From the NCBI GenBank assembly GCA_035079385.1, contig JAVHKY010000063.1:1364001-1428000 (forward strand): DNA of 64,000 nucleotides. Direction: 5' to 3'. A model generated the notes under the pieces. It worked only from the letters and a program-made list of their open reading frames with translations. It was not told the origin of the DNA and made no database searches. The translations under genes were made by a program, and so were the position numbers. Of this stretch, positions 54,230-64,000 are shown piece by piece. The number at the start of each line of letters is the position of its first letter. Positions within the stretch are counted from its first letter, which is position 1. This DNA is from Aspidiotus rigidus (taxonomy: Eukaryota; Arthropoda; Insecta; Hemiptera; Diaspididae).

Positions 54230-54870
54230 CCTAATATATGATAGAAGGAGGATTTATGGTATTTGAAGCATTGCATATCTGGCTCATTGAAGGGGCTAAG
54301 CCAATTGATCTTAATGCGGGTCAAATCATAGATTATTTTTCAACCCACAGAACAGGTTCCCTGCGTTCCTCGTTTAATATTGTTAAGGAAGCCGTCGTTT
54401 TTCTTAGTCGCTGTGCTATCCGCTCGGAGTCAGAAATTTCCGAAGTAGAAATTTATTTTAGTCCCTCTTCTATAACAAACAGCTCGGAAGTAGAATTTTT
54501 CTCCAAGTCCCCCCTCTTTCAGTCTCCCTTCTATCATGTATAGCTCGGAAGCAGAAATGCTCATTCTTTAGGATTTTGGCTAGAGAAGAAGAATTCTTAA
54601 CAGAGTAGGGAGACTCGAACACGACACGGGATTTGAACCACCGATCTAAATATTTGGCAAGGGAATAAATTGGGGAGGAGATGAAAGAAACAACAGGCCG
54701 CATCGGCATACCTTCTCTAAGGACCTTAGGTAGTCCCCCTCCTATCAGCTAAAAGATAAAAATTTTTTCCAAGTCCCACGTTTTGCCGTCCATAGTCAGG
54801 CGGATAGCACCCGTCATTTTTCTCCAAATTACTCTCCCATAAAACAGGTTTCCTGTTAAAATTCTAGAAT
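54230..54870. repeat. Dispersed repeat family A around a PLE fragment
   Basis: ATAGAAGGAGGATTT, ACAGGTTCCCTGCGTTCCTC (near 54353), CGTCGTTTTT and, near 54841, AAAACAGGTTTCCTGTT mark family A. A short PLE piece is embedded at 54553-54735. Confidence 0.65.
54553..54735 (-). pseudogene. PLE RT fragment
   Basis: On the - strand MPMRPVVSFISSPIYSLAKY and LDRWFKSRVVFESPYSVKNS followed by SSLAKILKNE closely match the same region of the 49.9-51.8 kb PLE. Only about 60 residues of the RT are left, with repeat family A on both sides. Confidence 0.8.
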
Positions 54871-55229
54871 ATCGGTCACAAAATCCATTCAACATTACTC
54901 TTATTAGAGTACCTGGACAACAGGAGAATTTTTTTTATTTGTAGAACAAGGAGTTACCTTTCATTTTAAGCTGTCACATACTCAATATATTCAAAATTCA
55001 ATTAATTTTTTCGAATATTTTAAAATTACAAAAAATAATATTTTTATCTATGGCAAAAAATTTTCATCATGTATTAATATCTTATAGCCATGTTTTCAGC
55101 TCGCCCTCTACAAGTGCTCTGACTGGCGAATAGTCTGATACCTACCAATTAATGCGAACCAAATTGAGCGACATCCATTGATATTATAATTTTTTCCTAC
55201 GTTAAAAAACAATAGATAGTTTTTGCACT

Positions 55230-55345
55230 GGGACGTTATCATGTTACGGTAACGTTAACACTAAATTTTCTCATTGTGAGCAGTGGGAAAATTTAACGTT
55301 AGCGTTACGTTATTTCAGTAACGTTCGAATGCAAAAACTCTCTAA
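55230..55345. repeat. Small dispersed foldback repeat, copy 2
   Basis: ACTAAATTTTCTCATTGTGA and GGAAAATTTAACGTTAGCG form the same imperfect hairpin as at 37745-37885, followed by AGTAACGTTCGAATG. Confidence 0.6.
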
Positions 55346-55364
55346 TATGTGACGGTTCGGGTCT

Positions 55365-55600
55365 AAAAAGCCACACGCTATAAGCCTAGCGCGATGCCAA
55401 GTATCTCCAAGCTCATTCTCCTTCACACGAAATATCCAGGTGGAATTAATAGATCGAGTGCTTCTTGGTAACAAATTTTTGTCGACAGTCACCCACGTCT
55501 GATTTTGTTCCATCACATCTAATACCTCGTTTGCTACTTGCTGGCTTCAAGTGATGTAAAAGCCTTCCCATAAGAAGATACGACTTCAAAGTTGTCGAAA
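55365..55600 (-). pseudogene. Ty1/copia-type RT fragment
   Basis: On the - strand VMEQNQTWVTVDKNLLPRST and INSTWIFRVKENELGDTWHR followed by ARLIACGF match the start of the copia RT (pattern N-x-TW-x-LV, then W-V-F-x-x-K-x-x-x-x-G, then R-x-KARLVA-x-GF). The residues before it (SYGKAFTSLEASK) fit the preceding helix. The catalytic motifs are not present. Confidence 0.65.
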
Positions 55601-55876
55601 GTAAATAATGCCCAGAATCGCGAGTACGAGTATGTAATGTACGGATCGTCATAAAAAGATCGACCCTTGTACATATTTTGTAAAAGTCAATTGACTTCGC
55701 AAAATATTGTCGAGCTACCAAGGACTTATATTTCTGGCATTCTCCTACACACGTATGCTGCTTGTACAGCATTCCGGTCGTGACTTATATGGCAGGACTA
55801 TGCGACAGGGACTTGTAGTATACCCTATAACAGTTGAAGTAGGAACGTTAGTTGTTTTGGAAAACTGAAGTATCGT

Positions 55877-56169
55877 TAGAGCCCTATAAATACGAGTGAG
55901 GACATGGACCGCCATGTTTAGTCGTTACGTCATCATTATTTTCACAGTCTCCTATTCTAATGACTGATAACAGTTCATCATGATTTGAAATGAGAGAACA
56001 TACTAGACTAAGTGCCAAAGCAAAATGCAGGACTCAACACTATTGAGAAATGCAAAATTGCTTCACCAATCACATAAATTCCTCATCTGAATAGGGAGAT
56101 ATGGAGACAAATGAGATGTAACGACTAGATATGGCGGACCATGTCCTCACTCGTATTTATAGGGCTCTA
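55877..56169. mobile_element. hAT-like MITE, 293 bp
   Basis: Terminal inverted repeats of about 52 bp start TAGAGCCCTATAAATACGAG (55877) and end with the inverse at 56169, with three mismatches or so. GTATCGT flanks both sides (55870-55876 and 56170-56176). TAGAG ends fit the hAT consensus; the duplication is 7 bp as read, where hAT would give 8. Confidence 0.8.
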
Positions 56170-56176
56170 GTATCGT

Positions 56177-57170
56177 TCTTCATTCTTTTCCAAACACCAG
56201 TTTTGACTTTTGGTCTGCTTAAGATTTCGCTAATATTGTCCAATTCGTTTGTATTGTATTTTGTAGGTACTGTTCATTTTTGCGTGTTAACTTTATTTCA
56301 ATTTGACGACCTCATCCTGTAATCATAAAGGTCACGAATCTCTGACACCCTGTCGCGGGGTGTCTTGTTGTTGATGGCGTTGGCCATTTACTAACGTGTG
56401 TTGTTGTTGCAAATAGCATACGCGGATGCCGTGCGCCAACTGTCTACTAACTGCTCACGGACTGTACATCAGTTCGTAAAGTTACAGTATAGGGGTAAAA
56501 TGTATGCACCCGAATCATTTCAATTTGAACCATTACAGGGAGGGAGTAAAATGTAATCTGTTATGTTATTTCAATTCTTTGATGTGACTGTCGAGTACGA
56601 GATACTCTTGTGCCCAGTAAAAATATTTTAAAATATTTATTGGATTATTACATTGAGAAAAGTCAAAGAGTAGCATTATTGATAACCATGAATGTCGTGA
56701 TTACATGTATCACTAACAATACAACTACAACGGTCAAAATCTCTTCGAAATAAGTACGCTTTTCGGCGGATGCATTTACAGTCCAGATCGTCTTCTAAAC
56801 CGAAGTTGATTGATGCGATTTGTAAATTCTGAAACAAAAAGTTCAAGCTTCTTTTATTTCACTGTAAACCATAAGATCATAGTTACTAGTATATGCATAA
56901 TTGTGTAGGTCTACAACTCTACGCTACCCGACACATTTTGAAGAGACACGCGAATACTTAAGTTTGATTACATAATTCCTCAGCCTTAAACATGTACTCA
57001 TTTCAGCACACTTATTCATTCTTTCAGACATGATTTTAATTTTGTCCTCGTAGGTACGAGCCATATCGATAGAATGAGAGGTGTAGCACATAGATACATA
57101 ACTATAAAGAAAAAAATAGTCTCGAAATCACAGCTTATAATGTCGAATCACAACCAAGACAAACAGCTTA
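56177..57170. other. No gene recognised
   Basis: AT-rich sequence without detectable repeats or coding motifs. Confidence 0.4.
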
Positions 57171-57314
57171 AAAAATAAAATAAAATGAAAAAACAAGAAT
57201 TTTAGAACGAATAAACAAAGTCAAAAATAGGTCGAAATCAGGTGAAATGTCACAACTATAAAATTAAAAAAATCGTTCTAAAATTCAAGTTTTTTTATTT
57301 TATTTTATTTTTTA
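57171..57314. repeat. Inverted repeat, 41-bp arms, AT-rich
   Basis: AAAAAATAAAATAAAATGAA at 57171 pairs with 57274-57314; the inner ends read AGAATTTTAGAACGA and TCGTTCTAAAATTC. The spacer is about 62 bp. Confidence 0.7.
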
Positions 57315-57589
57315 ACCTTTTGCTTTTTCAAATTTATTTTAATTTTTGTTTTTCCAATTTTCTGTATGGTTTCTAACTTTTTGGTGTTCTCCAAATCTTT
57401 TCCAAATTTGACTTTTTCCTTTACCTTTCAGAATACACCTACTATTATTTATTCTTTGCTTGTTACTTTTGGTTTTTCATTATTTGGTGAGGTTACGAGA
57501 TTGAAATATTCGTTACGCGTCTATGTGAAACCCTTACTCTACCATATGATGGCGCGTATTTTTGAAGACTCCATTCTAGCATAGTGTAT

Positions 57590-58320
57590 TCGAGTTTCTC
57601 AGTCTTATCCGGCTATACTTTAGCCTAAACTAGACTGAAATTATCCGTAAAAATGGATATTAGCCTTGAACTAGGCCTCTATGCCTTAGCATATAAACTA
57701 GGCTTTCATCCCTTAGTATGTAGTATACTCGAGTTTCTTAGTCTTAGCATACAGTGTTTTAGGCTGCTAGCTGCAAACTGGGCCTAAACTATGACCGTGA
57801 CCTACTTCAGGGACGAAAAAGTTTCGACCTTTAGCCTTCATTATACTAGACTTATACGAGGTTGTTGCAGTAGGTTTAGACGTCATTTTATAGGCCTGCT
57901 ATACAGTATACCCAAGCAGGAGGCGAACGAGCGGAGCGAATGAGACCGTGAAAGCTACTTAGCTTAAAATATTGTATACTGAGCTTATACTAGACCATGT
58001 AGGGGACTTACTCCCTATTATTAGTCTATTATATGGGATCTTAGGCTAACTAGGGGCAGAACAAGCGGAGCGAGTGAGCCCTGAGAGTTACTTAACCTTC
58101 TTTTTTAACCACTCAGCCCAACATACAATATTAAACTTATCTTATACTGAGCTGAGACTCGTGAGCTATTCACAGAAATGTAATTTATATTACACTTATA
58201 CTAATTGCTAAGAATGGAGGCGATCGCGGAGAACTGGGCTTATGAGCCACTTAGTTGAACATGTCCAGTATAAAAGAGGCCTACACCCCATATAGAGCTA
58301 GTACAAGAATAAATGCAAAC
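57590..58320. repeat. CTAGTATA-type repeat field with GAGCGGAGCGA words
   Basis: TATACTAGGCTT, AAACTAGGCCT and TACTAGACC words recur many times. GCGAACGAGCGGAGCGAATG (near 57913) and CAGAACAAGCGGAGCGAGTG (near 58046) repeat about 133 bp apart and match, inverted, the block near 4100. No gene is present. Confidence 0.6.
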
Positions 58321-58994
58321 TTGGGTTTTTCACCAGAATTAAACGAAGGATCAATTTTATAAGGTACGGTATAGTAAAAAAGACATTAAAAATGATCGGC
58401 TACGCCAGAACATTTTTGTTCTTTTAGGCCTACTTCTCAAATTTTTGTTCCAGCTCCGGGTACCTGATAGTATCTTAAATAAATCTGAGAATTTAATTGT
58501 TTTATTATCAAGTACAAAATGTAAAGAGAGAACAATGAAACATGTAAAAAAGGAGAAGGAGCTAAATATAAAAGGTGGACCGTGAAAAAGTACCTACGCG
58601 CCAAAACTCAAGAATGCGTTTTTTTTCGCCAACTGTTTCAGAAATTCGATCAGGAACAAAGAAATTTTACCAAATTCCGACGTTTGGGAATAAAGAAATA
58701 CATTTTGTGAATAGATTAAATCAAATACTCGTAATATGACGAAAATTTCGATAAAAATGATACAGAATTATCGATAAAATTATCATGTTGGTGATCCCAT
58801 TACATAAGAGAACGTACCCAAACTACGTGATCCATTTTTACCGGCTTTCCTCTCTCCCCCTACCGTGACCATCCGTTGTATATACTGTAACCCCCCTCCA
58901 CACACACACACACACACACACACAAATTTTCATGTAGTGTTTTTTTGTTTATTTTCAACATATTGCCCTATATAATTTTAAATCACCATCATAC
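58321..58994. other. No gene; (CA)n inside
   Basis: A (CA)n microsatellite of about 12 units lies at 58900-58924. GGCTACGCCAGAACATTTTT near 58400 resembles the GGCATAGCCAAAT element end. Confidence 0.5.
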
Positions 58995-59151
58995 TTCAGC
59001 GAATAATTGAGGCTCTGCTCGCACAGTAAAAAAAACGAAGCCGCAATATTCTGAAGAAGACGCCGCAGTTTGCGTCGAAACGTAAATATATTTACTCATC
59101 TCAAGTTTTCGTTTTTTTACTGTGCGAGCAGAGCCTCAATTATTCGCTGAA
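58995..59151. repeat. Inverted-repeat cassette with 44-45 bp arms
   Basis: Arms 58995-59039 and 59108-59151 are identical inverted copies except for one A in the A-run; the outer word is TTCAGCGAATAATTGAGGCT. The 68-nt loop holds a hammerhead-like motif. No PLE protein is nearby. Confidence 0.9.
59046..59089 (+). ncRNA. Hammerhead-like motif in the cassette loop
   Basis: ATATT, CTGAAGA, A, GACGC, loop, GCGTC, GAAA, palindromic ACGT, cleavage base A, then AATAT. Stem I (AUAUU/AAUAU, 5 bp) and stem II (5 bp) pair perfectly, and stem III is the shortest palindrome seen here. Core position 7 is A, as in the 49.9 kb motif. Confidence 0.65.
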
Positions 59152-61095
59152 TTATCATTTTCTCTGCACGAAAAAAATCTTAACCTTCACCATCATACTA
59201 CTATTAAGTACCTTTCAGAAGGAAAATTTTTATTCGTGTGATGTTGGTTGAAAGTTGAAAAAGTCAATTTCGGACATGTCTACAGGATTTTGAAGGCTCC
59301 ATTCAGGAAAAAATGCGTTTTCTATTTACAAGATTTTCAAGAAATTTAATTTTACTGCAGCTCTAAAGATGCTAAATTTTCCAGACAATTAAACCACGTG
59401 ACCAAACCCTAAAACCTTTCCCCCCTAGAGTGACCTGGCGTAGTATTCTGACAACCCCCTCCCCTGAAACGATCGCTTAGTTTGGGTTCGTTCTCTAATG
59501 TTTTTCATGTTCTACCAACTTGAGTGTCACGTGCCACCACGGCAGAATGGAAGTGAAGCAAGCAGACAACGCGTATATAATACTAGCTGAATTACCCGCC
59601 CTTTGGGCGGCACATTGTAGCGATATAAGCGTATATCTGTTCAGACTAAATACTAAAATGACTGTTACAGGAATTAACTTTAATAACTGAAAAAGAAAAT
59701 TAAAAAAAAAAAACAAAAACAAAACAAAAATCAATATTATAGAAAAACAGAAGCGAGTTACAATATCGTTTGTTTTCGCTACGAATTACAAATTATTATA
59801 CTATTTCAGTAGCTACTTGAAGGTTTCTTGCATCTTTGAAATTCATTATTCGAATTTTTTTAAATAATTTCAATCATTCCTTCTTCTTTTTTTTTTTTTT
59901 TTTTCGGTAATTACGGGGATATTTTTAATAGTCCCTGAATTCAATCTACAGTTTCTCTTCTCCTGTCAATATCTAGAACCCAAAAGATCTGAAGCTTTTT
60001 TTCTCACCGAGATTTAGTATCAAGAGATCCGAATTTCTTTCTGTTGAGGTCTACCGATGAAAAGATTTGAATTTTTTCGTTTTAGTCAGGTTTGAAATTC
60101 AATTTTTCATTCCATCTTCATTAAAAGAAAAGTTCTTAATACGAAAATAATAGTGTCTTATTATTACAAAAATTTTTTTCTGTCCAATTTTTCAATGCTT
60201 TCTTTTGTATGTATTAATTTTTCGGTCAAAAGTTTCAATTTTTTGTGATTTCTTTGTTTTTTCGTTGATGCATTTTTTTTATGTTGATTTTTTAATGTTT
60301 TTTGTGAAATTATTCTCAACCGCTTATAGTTTTTGTTTTTTTGTGATTTTTAACTTTTTATTTCGTGCGAAAAAATCTTACCCACAATAAATTCCACCAC
60401 ATAAATCATCTTCTTACCGTGATGCTTTGCACAATAAGACTTTTTCCCTTCTTTAGTAAAATTCTGCTGCAAAAATTAAATACATCAGGAAACGGTGGTA
60501 GCTAAACTAATTTCATATTTTCATCTTTAAATAAATTTGCAACACGCGATAAGCAAACGACGTTCATACTTTTTAGTTTATAATCAAAATTAACGTTATA
60601 AGGAAGACCACTTATCATTATCATTAGCGCGTCTGCCTTGCCGTTGACTTCTTTTCTTTTTGACAACAAACGAATGTCGACTAAGATGAGATTTCTGACG
60701 TTTTGCTATTTTTACTGCATTAAGATCGGACTTCTTTCGTTTTGCCCCACTGAGAAAACACTGACTGGAATTTGGTAGAGACTTTGTTACAAACTACAAT
60801 ACACAAACAGGTCTGTGCATGCATTACGCATACAAAAATCTTCGCATGGTGAGAAAGCACGTTCATGCATGGAAGGAAAGTACAGCGCTTCATACGTCCT
60901 GCTGCGCCTTAAAACTTTAAAACTCGATTAAAGCCGCGCTAATGAAATTTTTTGAAAAATTTTTGAAAAATTTTGACGTTAGAACCTTCTACACATAAAT
61001 ACCGACCTACACTGAAGAGTACAACTTGATAAATTCAGAATTCGATGAGTTAAACCGAGGACATAAAAACCCGATTAAAGATAAGAAGATACTCC
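59152..61095. other. No gene recognised
   Basis: AT-rich, with long poly-T tracts near 59888 and poly-A near 59702. Short ORFs are low-complexity. Confidence 0.4.
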
Positions 61096-61696
61096 TATAG
61101 GGCTTTTCCATGTCGGCGTATTGCATACGTATTCTCCTACGTGTTATCGAAATGGTAGTATTTCTAACATTGCTCTTATGGGTGTTGCTGGATTGCATAC
61201 TCATTTTCATTGTTGTGTAGTTTGCCATAAGAGCAATGTTAGAAATACTACCATTTGAGGAGTTATCTGTCAAAAGGGCACCCGTGAGCAATAGTTGATT
61301 TTCAAAATATGTCTTTGGAGTTTCATGTTCAGATTACTCATTCCACGTTCATTTTATCACGAAATCTATGATGACAAAAAATATTTTGCGTGTTTACAGA
61401 TCACTAATTATTTTTCAAATTGATCGACAAATGAATGTGGGACAATTCAATAAAGATGTGTACCTCGGGTGCCCTTTTTATGGAGATGAGGTTGAGTGAC
61501 CATAAGCGTAAATGTAATTTTTTGTTTTTTCAAAATTTTGTATATTGATAGGAAATGGTTCAGAGAATTCAAAAATGTGGATATCCACAAAAATGACACC
61601 CCTTTGACGGGTGCCTTTTTGACAGATCTTCAACTCCTCATTTCGATAACACGTAGGAGAATATATATGCAATACGCCGACATGGAAAAGCCCTAT
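61096..61696. repeat. Nested inverted repeats, possible MITE pair
   Basis: Arms 61150-61180 and 61227-61257 are a perfect 31-bp inverted repeat (AATGGTAGTATTTCTAACAT). The outer segment 61096-61155 is repeated inverted at 61633-61695 (CGATAACACGTAGGAGAATA, GCAATACGCCGACATGG). GGGTGCC-TTTTTGACAGAT words recur at 61260 (inverted) and 61605, and a GGGTGCCCTTTT word lies at 61468. At least two related elements seem to have inserted in opposite orientation. Confidence 0.65.
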
Positions 61697-62455
61697 AATA
61701 GAAATGAAAACACAACTGATACAGGCTTTGATAAGAGGCAGGAAGCACAGAATCAGAATGCACTCACACATAAACACACGCATCTCAAATCCCAATCACA
61801 TGATGTTGCGTCATACTGGACGGGAGAACGCTGAGATCTCAATAAGAAAGTGGGCATTTTGTTAAGTATCAGCGTAGCAACACTGAACACACAATTTTTA
61901 AGTAAAGTGTAACAGTGTATGTACACCAAACGTACAAACGAACAGAACTAATGTGTTGCTTTGCAAACGAACACAGCGAATATGGTTGCTTTAGCACTGA
62001 TAACGATGCAATGTGTTGGAGTTGCGCTAGGGTAACCGATAAGTGAAGTGAATATATACGTACTCACACATACAAACAAACGCGAAACGTCTCTTAAAGC
62101 TCAAATTACAGCTTACCGAAAACACTTTTCACGATTTCACTTCGATATAAACACTCTAGGAGGTATCAACTTTCATCATGCTGACTTTCATGTCGTTTGG
62201 TTTGGTAGTTTTCACGTGAAAAGGCGACAACGGCTCTCTTATAATATAGATGCCGTTATAGAATAAATGAGTAAAAAGTAATTTGAAAACGCGGAAAAAG
62301 AGACGTGGTTTTTGAACGCGTTTTTATCGTGTTTTGTATTTTGGCACCTGGGTACCTTTTCATAGTCCACCTCAAGCCTCACTAAATTAAAAAGACAAAA
62401 TTGATGATGATTCACAATCTCCGTAGATACCTATTTGGTTCAGTTTTATGGCAAG
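61697..62455. other. No gene recognised
   Basis: No recognisable feature; the 72-codon ORF at 62048-62266 has no motif I know. Confidence 0.4.
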
Positions 62456-62459
62456 TTGC

Positions 62460-63010
62460 CAGTTGCGTCCCAAGAAGCCGTTTTGGAATCAATTGCGTCC
62501 CGCAAGAAAATATACGATGTACGAGTTCCGTCCCATGTAGTATAATGTAATAAGTATCTAAATAAAAGAATGACATTTCTATTTCTTAATTTTGGGAGGT
62601 AAACATTTTCGCGCGAGGTCGTGAACGAAATGGAACCGGGTTATTTCTTACTTCTGTAGCTTCGTCATGTAAGTTTCAATGATAGTTTCCTTTGAAGTAA
62701 CAGATGTTGCTAATGAATTTCGCATCTTGAGATAGGAGATATCTTGTACTTTCAAAAGAGCAGAGTGAAAATATCGGGATGAGCGTGGTAGAACATATTG
62801 TTTAATTTACTATGGAATGCTTCGCACGCGTTTGTAGTACGGATTCGATATGGATCGCGAAAAACCCATATTGTTGGGAAAACTTGCATTCATGAGTAAT
62901 GTAATTTTTGAGAACATTTTCCACGAACGAGTCAATGTCGATATCATCTGGTGCACGTGGGTTGAAATCTACACGAATGCAGTCTTTAACTTATTCGGGT
63001 TGTAAGAAAG
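62460..63010 (-). pseudogene. Second MULE copy, 3' half
   Basis: On the - strand from 63010: DDIDIDSFVENVLKNYITHE, then after frameshifts YRIRTTNACEAFHSKLNNMF and YHAHPDIFTLL, then DISYLKMRN. These align with the 46.3 kb transposase blocks (CIRTTNACEAFRCKLNRMFY, THLKMRN) and keep the third catalytic Glu. The 3' end at 62462-62530 carries TTGCGTCCC and GTTCCGTCCCATG words like the subterminal repeats of that element. The 5' half is missing and is replaced at about 63010-63060 by a LINE. Confidence 0.7.
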
Positions 63011-63054
63011 GTAAGCCGTAGAAGTTCCTCGAAAATGACTTTTCGGGTCTTTGC

Positions 63055-64000
63055 TTTTGATACAGGATTGGAGGCCTATTATGACGAATTAGGAAACTGC
63101 ATTACATCCAGAGAAATCTTCTGTGGTGTTCCTCAGGGATCCGTTTCGGGTTCTTCTCTGTTCAATATAGTCATGGCGCAATGCCATAAAATATAACAGA
63201 AATATTAACATTGTAAGCTATGCTGACGACGTTCTGATAGTCGTTGGACATGACAATGACTATTTTACTCAATGTAAACACATAAATGAAACTATTTCTG
63301 AAGTTACCACTTCACTCAACTCGGCTAGACTTACCTTTAACAATGACAAAACTCAAATGCTACTGATATCTTGGAAACATGACAGAGAACTAGTCAAAAA
63401 ATTTTTGGAATTGAACATCATAATCAACAATAATGTCATAAAAGCAAAAACAATGCCCTTCATGAAATATCTGGGAGTAATTCTAGATGAGCATTTGACC
63501 TTCAGCAAACATGTGGAATATATAAATAATAAAATCATGAAATACTATAACATCTTCAGAGCCCTCTATGGAAACAAATACGGTTTCCCTTTTAAAAATC
63601 GTAAAATCCTTTATCAAGCTATTTATATATCCGTAACCTCATATTGCTCTACAGTATTTTTTCCAAACTTGAATCAAACTCAAATTGGCAGACTTAAAAC
63701 CATTCAGCGCAAAATCCTAATAAGTATAGCGTCTGGCTACAGAACTTTCAGCTATTCTTCAATCTATGCCATTACAGGGGAGATGCCAGTAGAAATCGAA
63801 TTAGAACTTGTTAATGAAAAAAAAAGAAACAGGACATTTGGAGGTACGGCTCTTAAACATAAAACCAAAAAAGAACAAGAGTTGATTCTTACTCTTAGAG
63901 TACTGACGAAATGGCAAGATGAGTACAATGACAGCAAAGTTGGAAGGCTAACTCACACACTCATACCAGATCTGAAACTCACCTACAAAAACAGAGATTG
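63055..64000 (+). pseudogene. Non-LTR (jockey/R1/I-group) RT, cut by window end
   Basis: LEAYYDELGNCITSREIFCG and VPQGSVSGSSLFNIVMAQC (motif B) lie at 63065-63185. After a frameshift a long open frame runs from about 63190 to the end: INIVSYADDVLIVVGHDNDY (motif C with YADD intact), LTFNNDKTQMLLI, MKYLGVILDEHLTFSKHVEY (thumb), LYQAIYISVTSYCSTVFFPN, LKTIQRKILISIASGYRTFS and EMPVEIELELVNEKKRN. This is the order of RT palm, thumb and C-terminal region in jockey/R1-type LINEs. The frame has no stop for over 260 codons, so it is fairly young apart from the one break. Confidence 0.85.

Noticed and set aside
1..64000. tRNA, rRNA or CRISPR features
   Set aside because: Looked for tRNA T-arm words, rDNA-like blocks next to the R1-like LINE, and regularly spaced repeats; none were found by eye.

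Overview
The window looks like repeat-dense nuclear DNA from an animal, most probably an arthropod. The evidence is AT-rich intergenic sequence, many decayed transposable elements of metazoan type (Penelope-like, R1-like, RTE-like and R4/Dong-like non-LTR, copia, MULE, Ginger-like and hAT-like), abundant microsatellites, and no bacterial-style operons. An insect is likely because R1-like elements are typical of arthropods; the species cannot be named. No host gene was recognised with confidence. Nearly every open reading frame with a recognisable domain belongs to a mobile element.

Layout: 0.4-1.7 kb holds two ends of a gutted MULE transposase. 2.0-7.5 kb is one RTE-like LINE broken into four collinear pieces by other repeats, including a SWIM zinc-finger remnant and a 64-bp palindrome. 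7.9-8.4 kb is a Penelope-like element (PLE) tail. 10.3-11.3 kb is a diverged tandem duplication. 11.6-13.0 kb is a TTC array of about 1.37 kb. 14.0-18.2 kb is a head-to-head inverted PLE dimer, one arm of which carries a 1.2 kb Ginger-like DNA transposon. 20.2-21.8 kb holds a PLE tail and a SWIM-encoding element with terminal inverted repeats. 22.2-23.3 kb is an ACCGTTA-rich repeat. 23.4-25.9 kb is an R4/Dong-like LINE with a 416-bp MITE inside. 30.4-33.4 kb holds two PLE remnants, one split by a 1.6 kb foldback element. 33.5-36.5 kb is an R1-like LINE split by a 914-bp solo LTR. 36.5-37.0 kb is a PLE tail. 38.0-39.4 kb has two X-box-like motifs upstream of unrecognised ORFs. 46.3-47.4 kb is a compact MULE with TIRs and target duplication. 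47.7-48.5 and 54.2-54.9 kb carry a dispersed repeat family. 49.9-51.8 kb is a nearly intact PLE bounded by a perfect 42-bp inverted repeat. 55.4-56.2 kb has a copia fragment and a hAT-like MITE. 57.6-58.3 kb is a CTAGTATA-type repeat field. 59.0-59.2 kb is a small inverted-repeat cassette with a hammerhead-like motif. 61.1-61.7 kb has nested inverted repeats. 62.4-63.0 kb is a second MULE copy, and 63.05 kb to the end is a non-LTR reverse transcriptase running off the window.

The most coherent system is the set of PLEs and their self-cleaving-type RNA motifs. At least four good and three degenerate hammerhead ribozyme candidates occur, most just 3' of a PLE GIY-YIG coding region. In the good ones the stem III segment is a short palindrome (ACCGGU, AGUACU, AGCGCU or ACGU) placed between the conserved GAA and the cleavage base, as expected for hammerheads that work as dimers. 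Hammerheads in PLEs are known; the variety of forms here, two motifs without adjacent PLE coding sequence, and one set inside a 44-bp inverted-repeat cassette are the points most worth following up.
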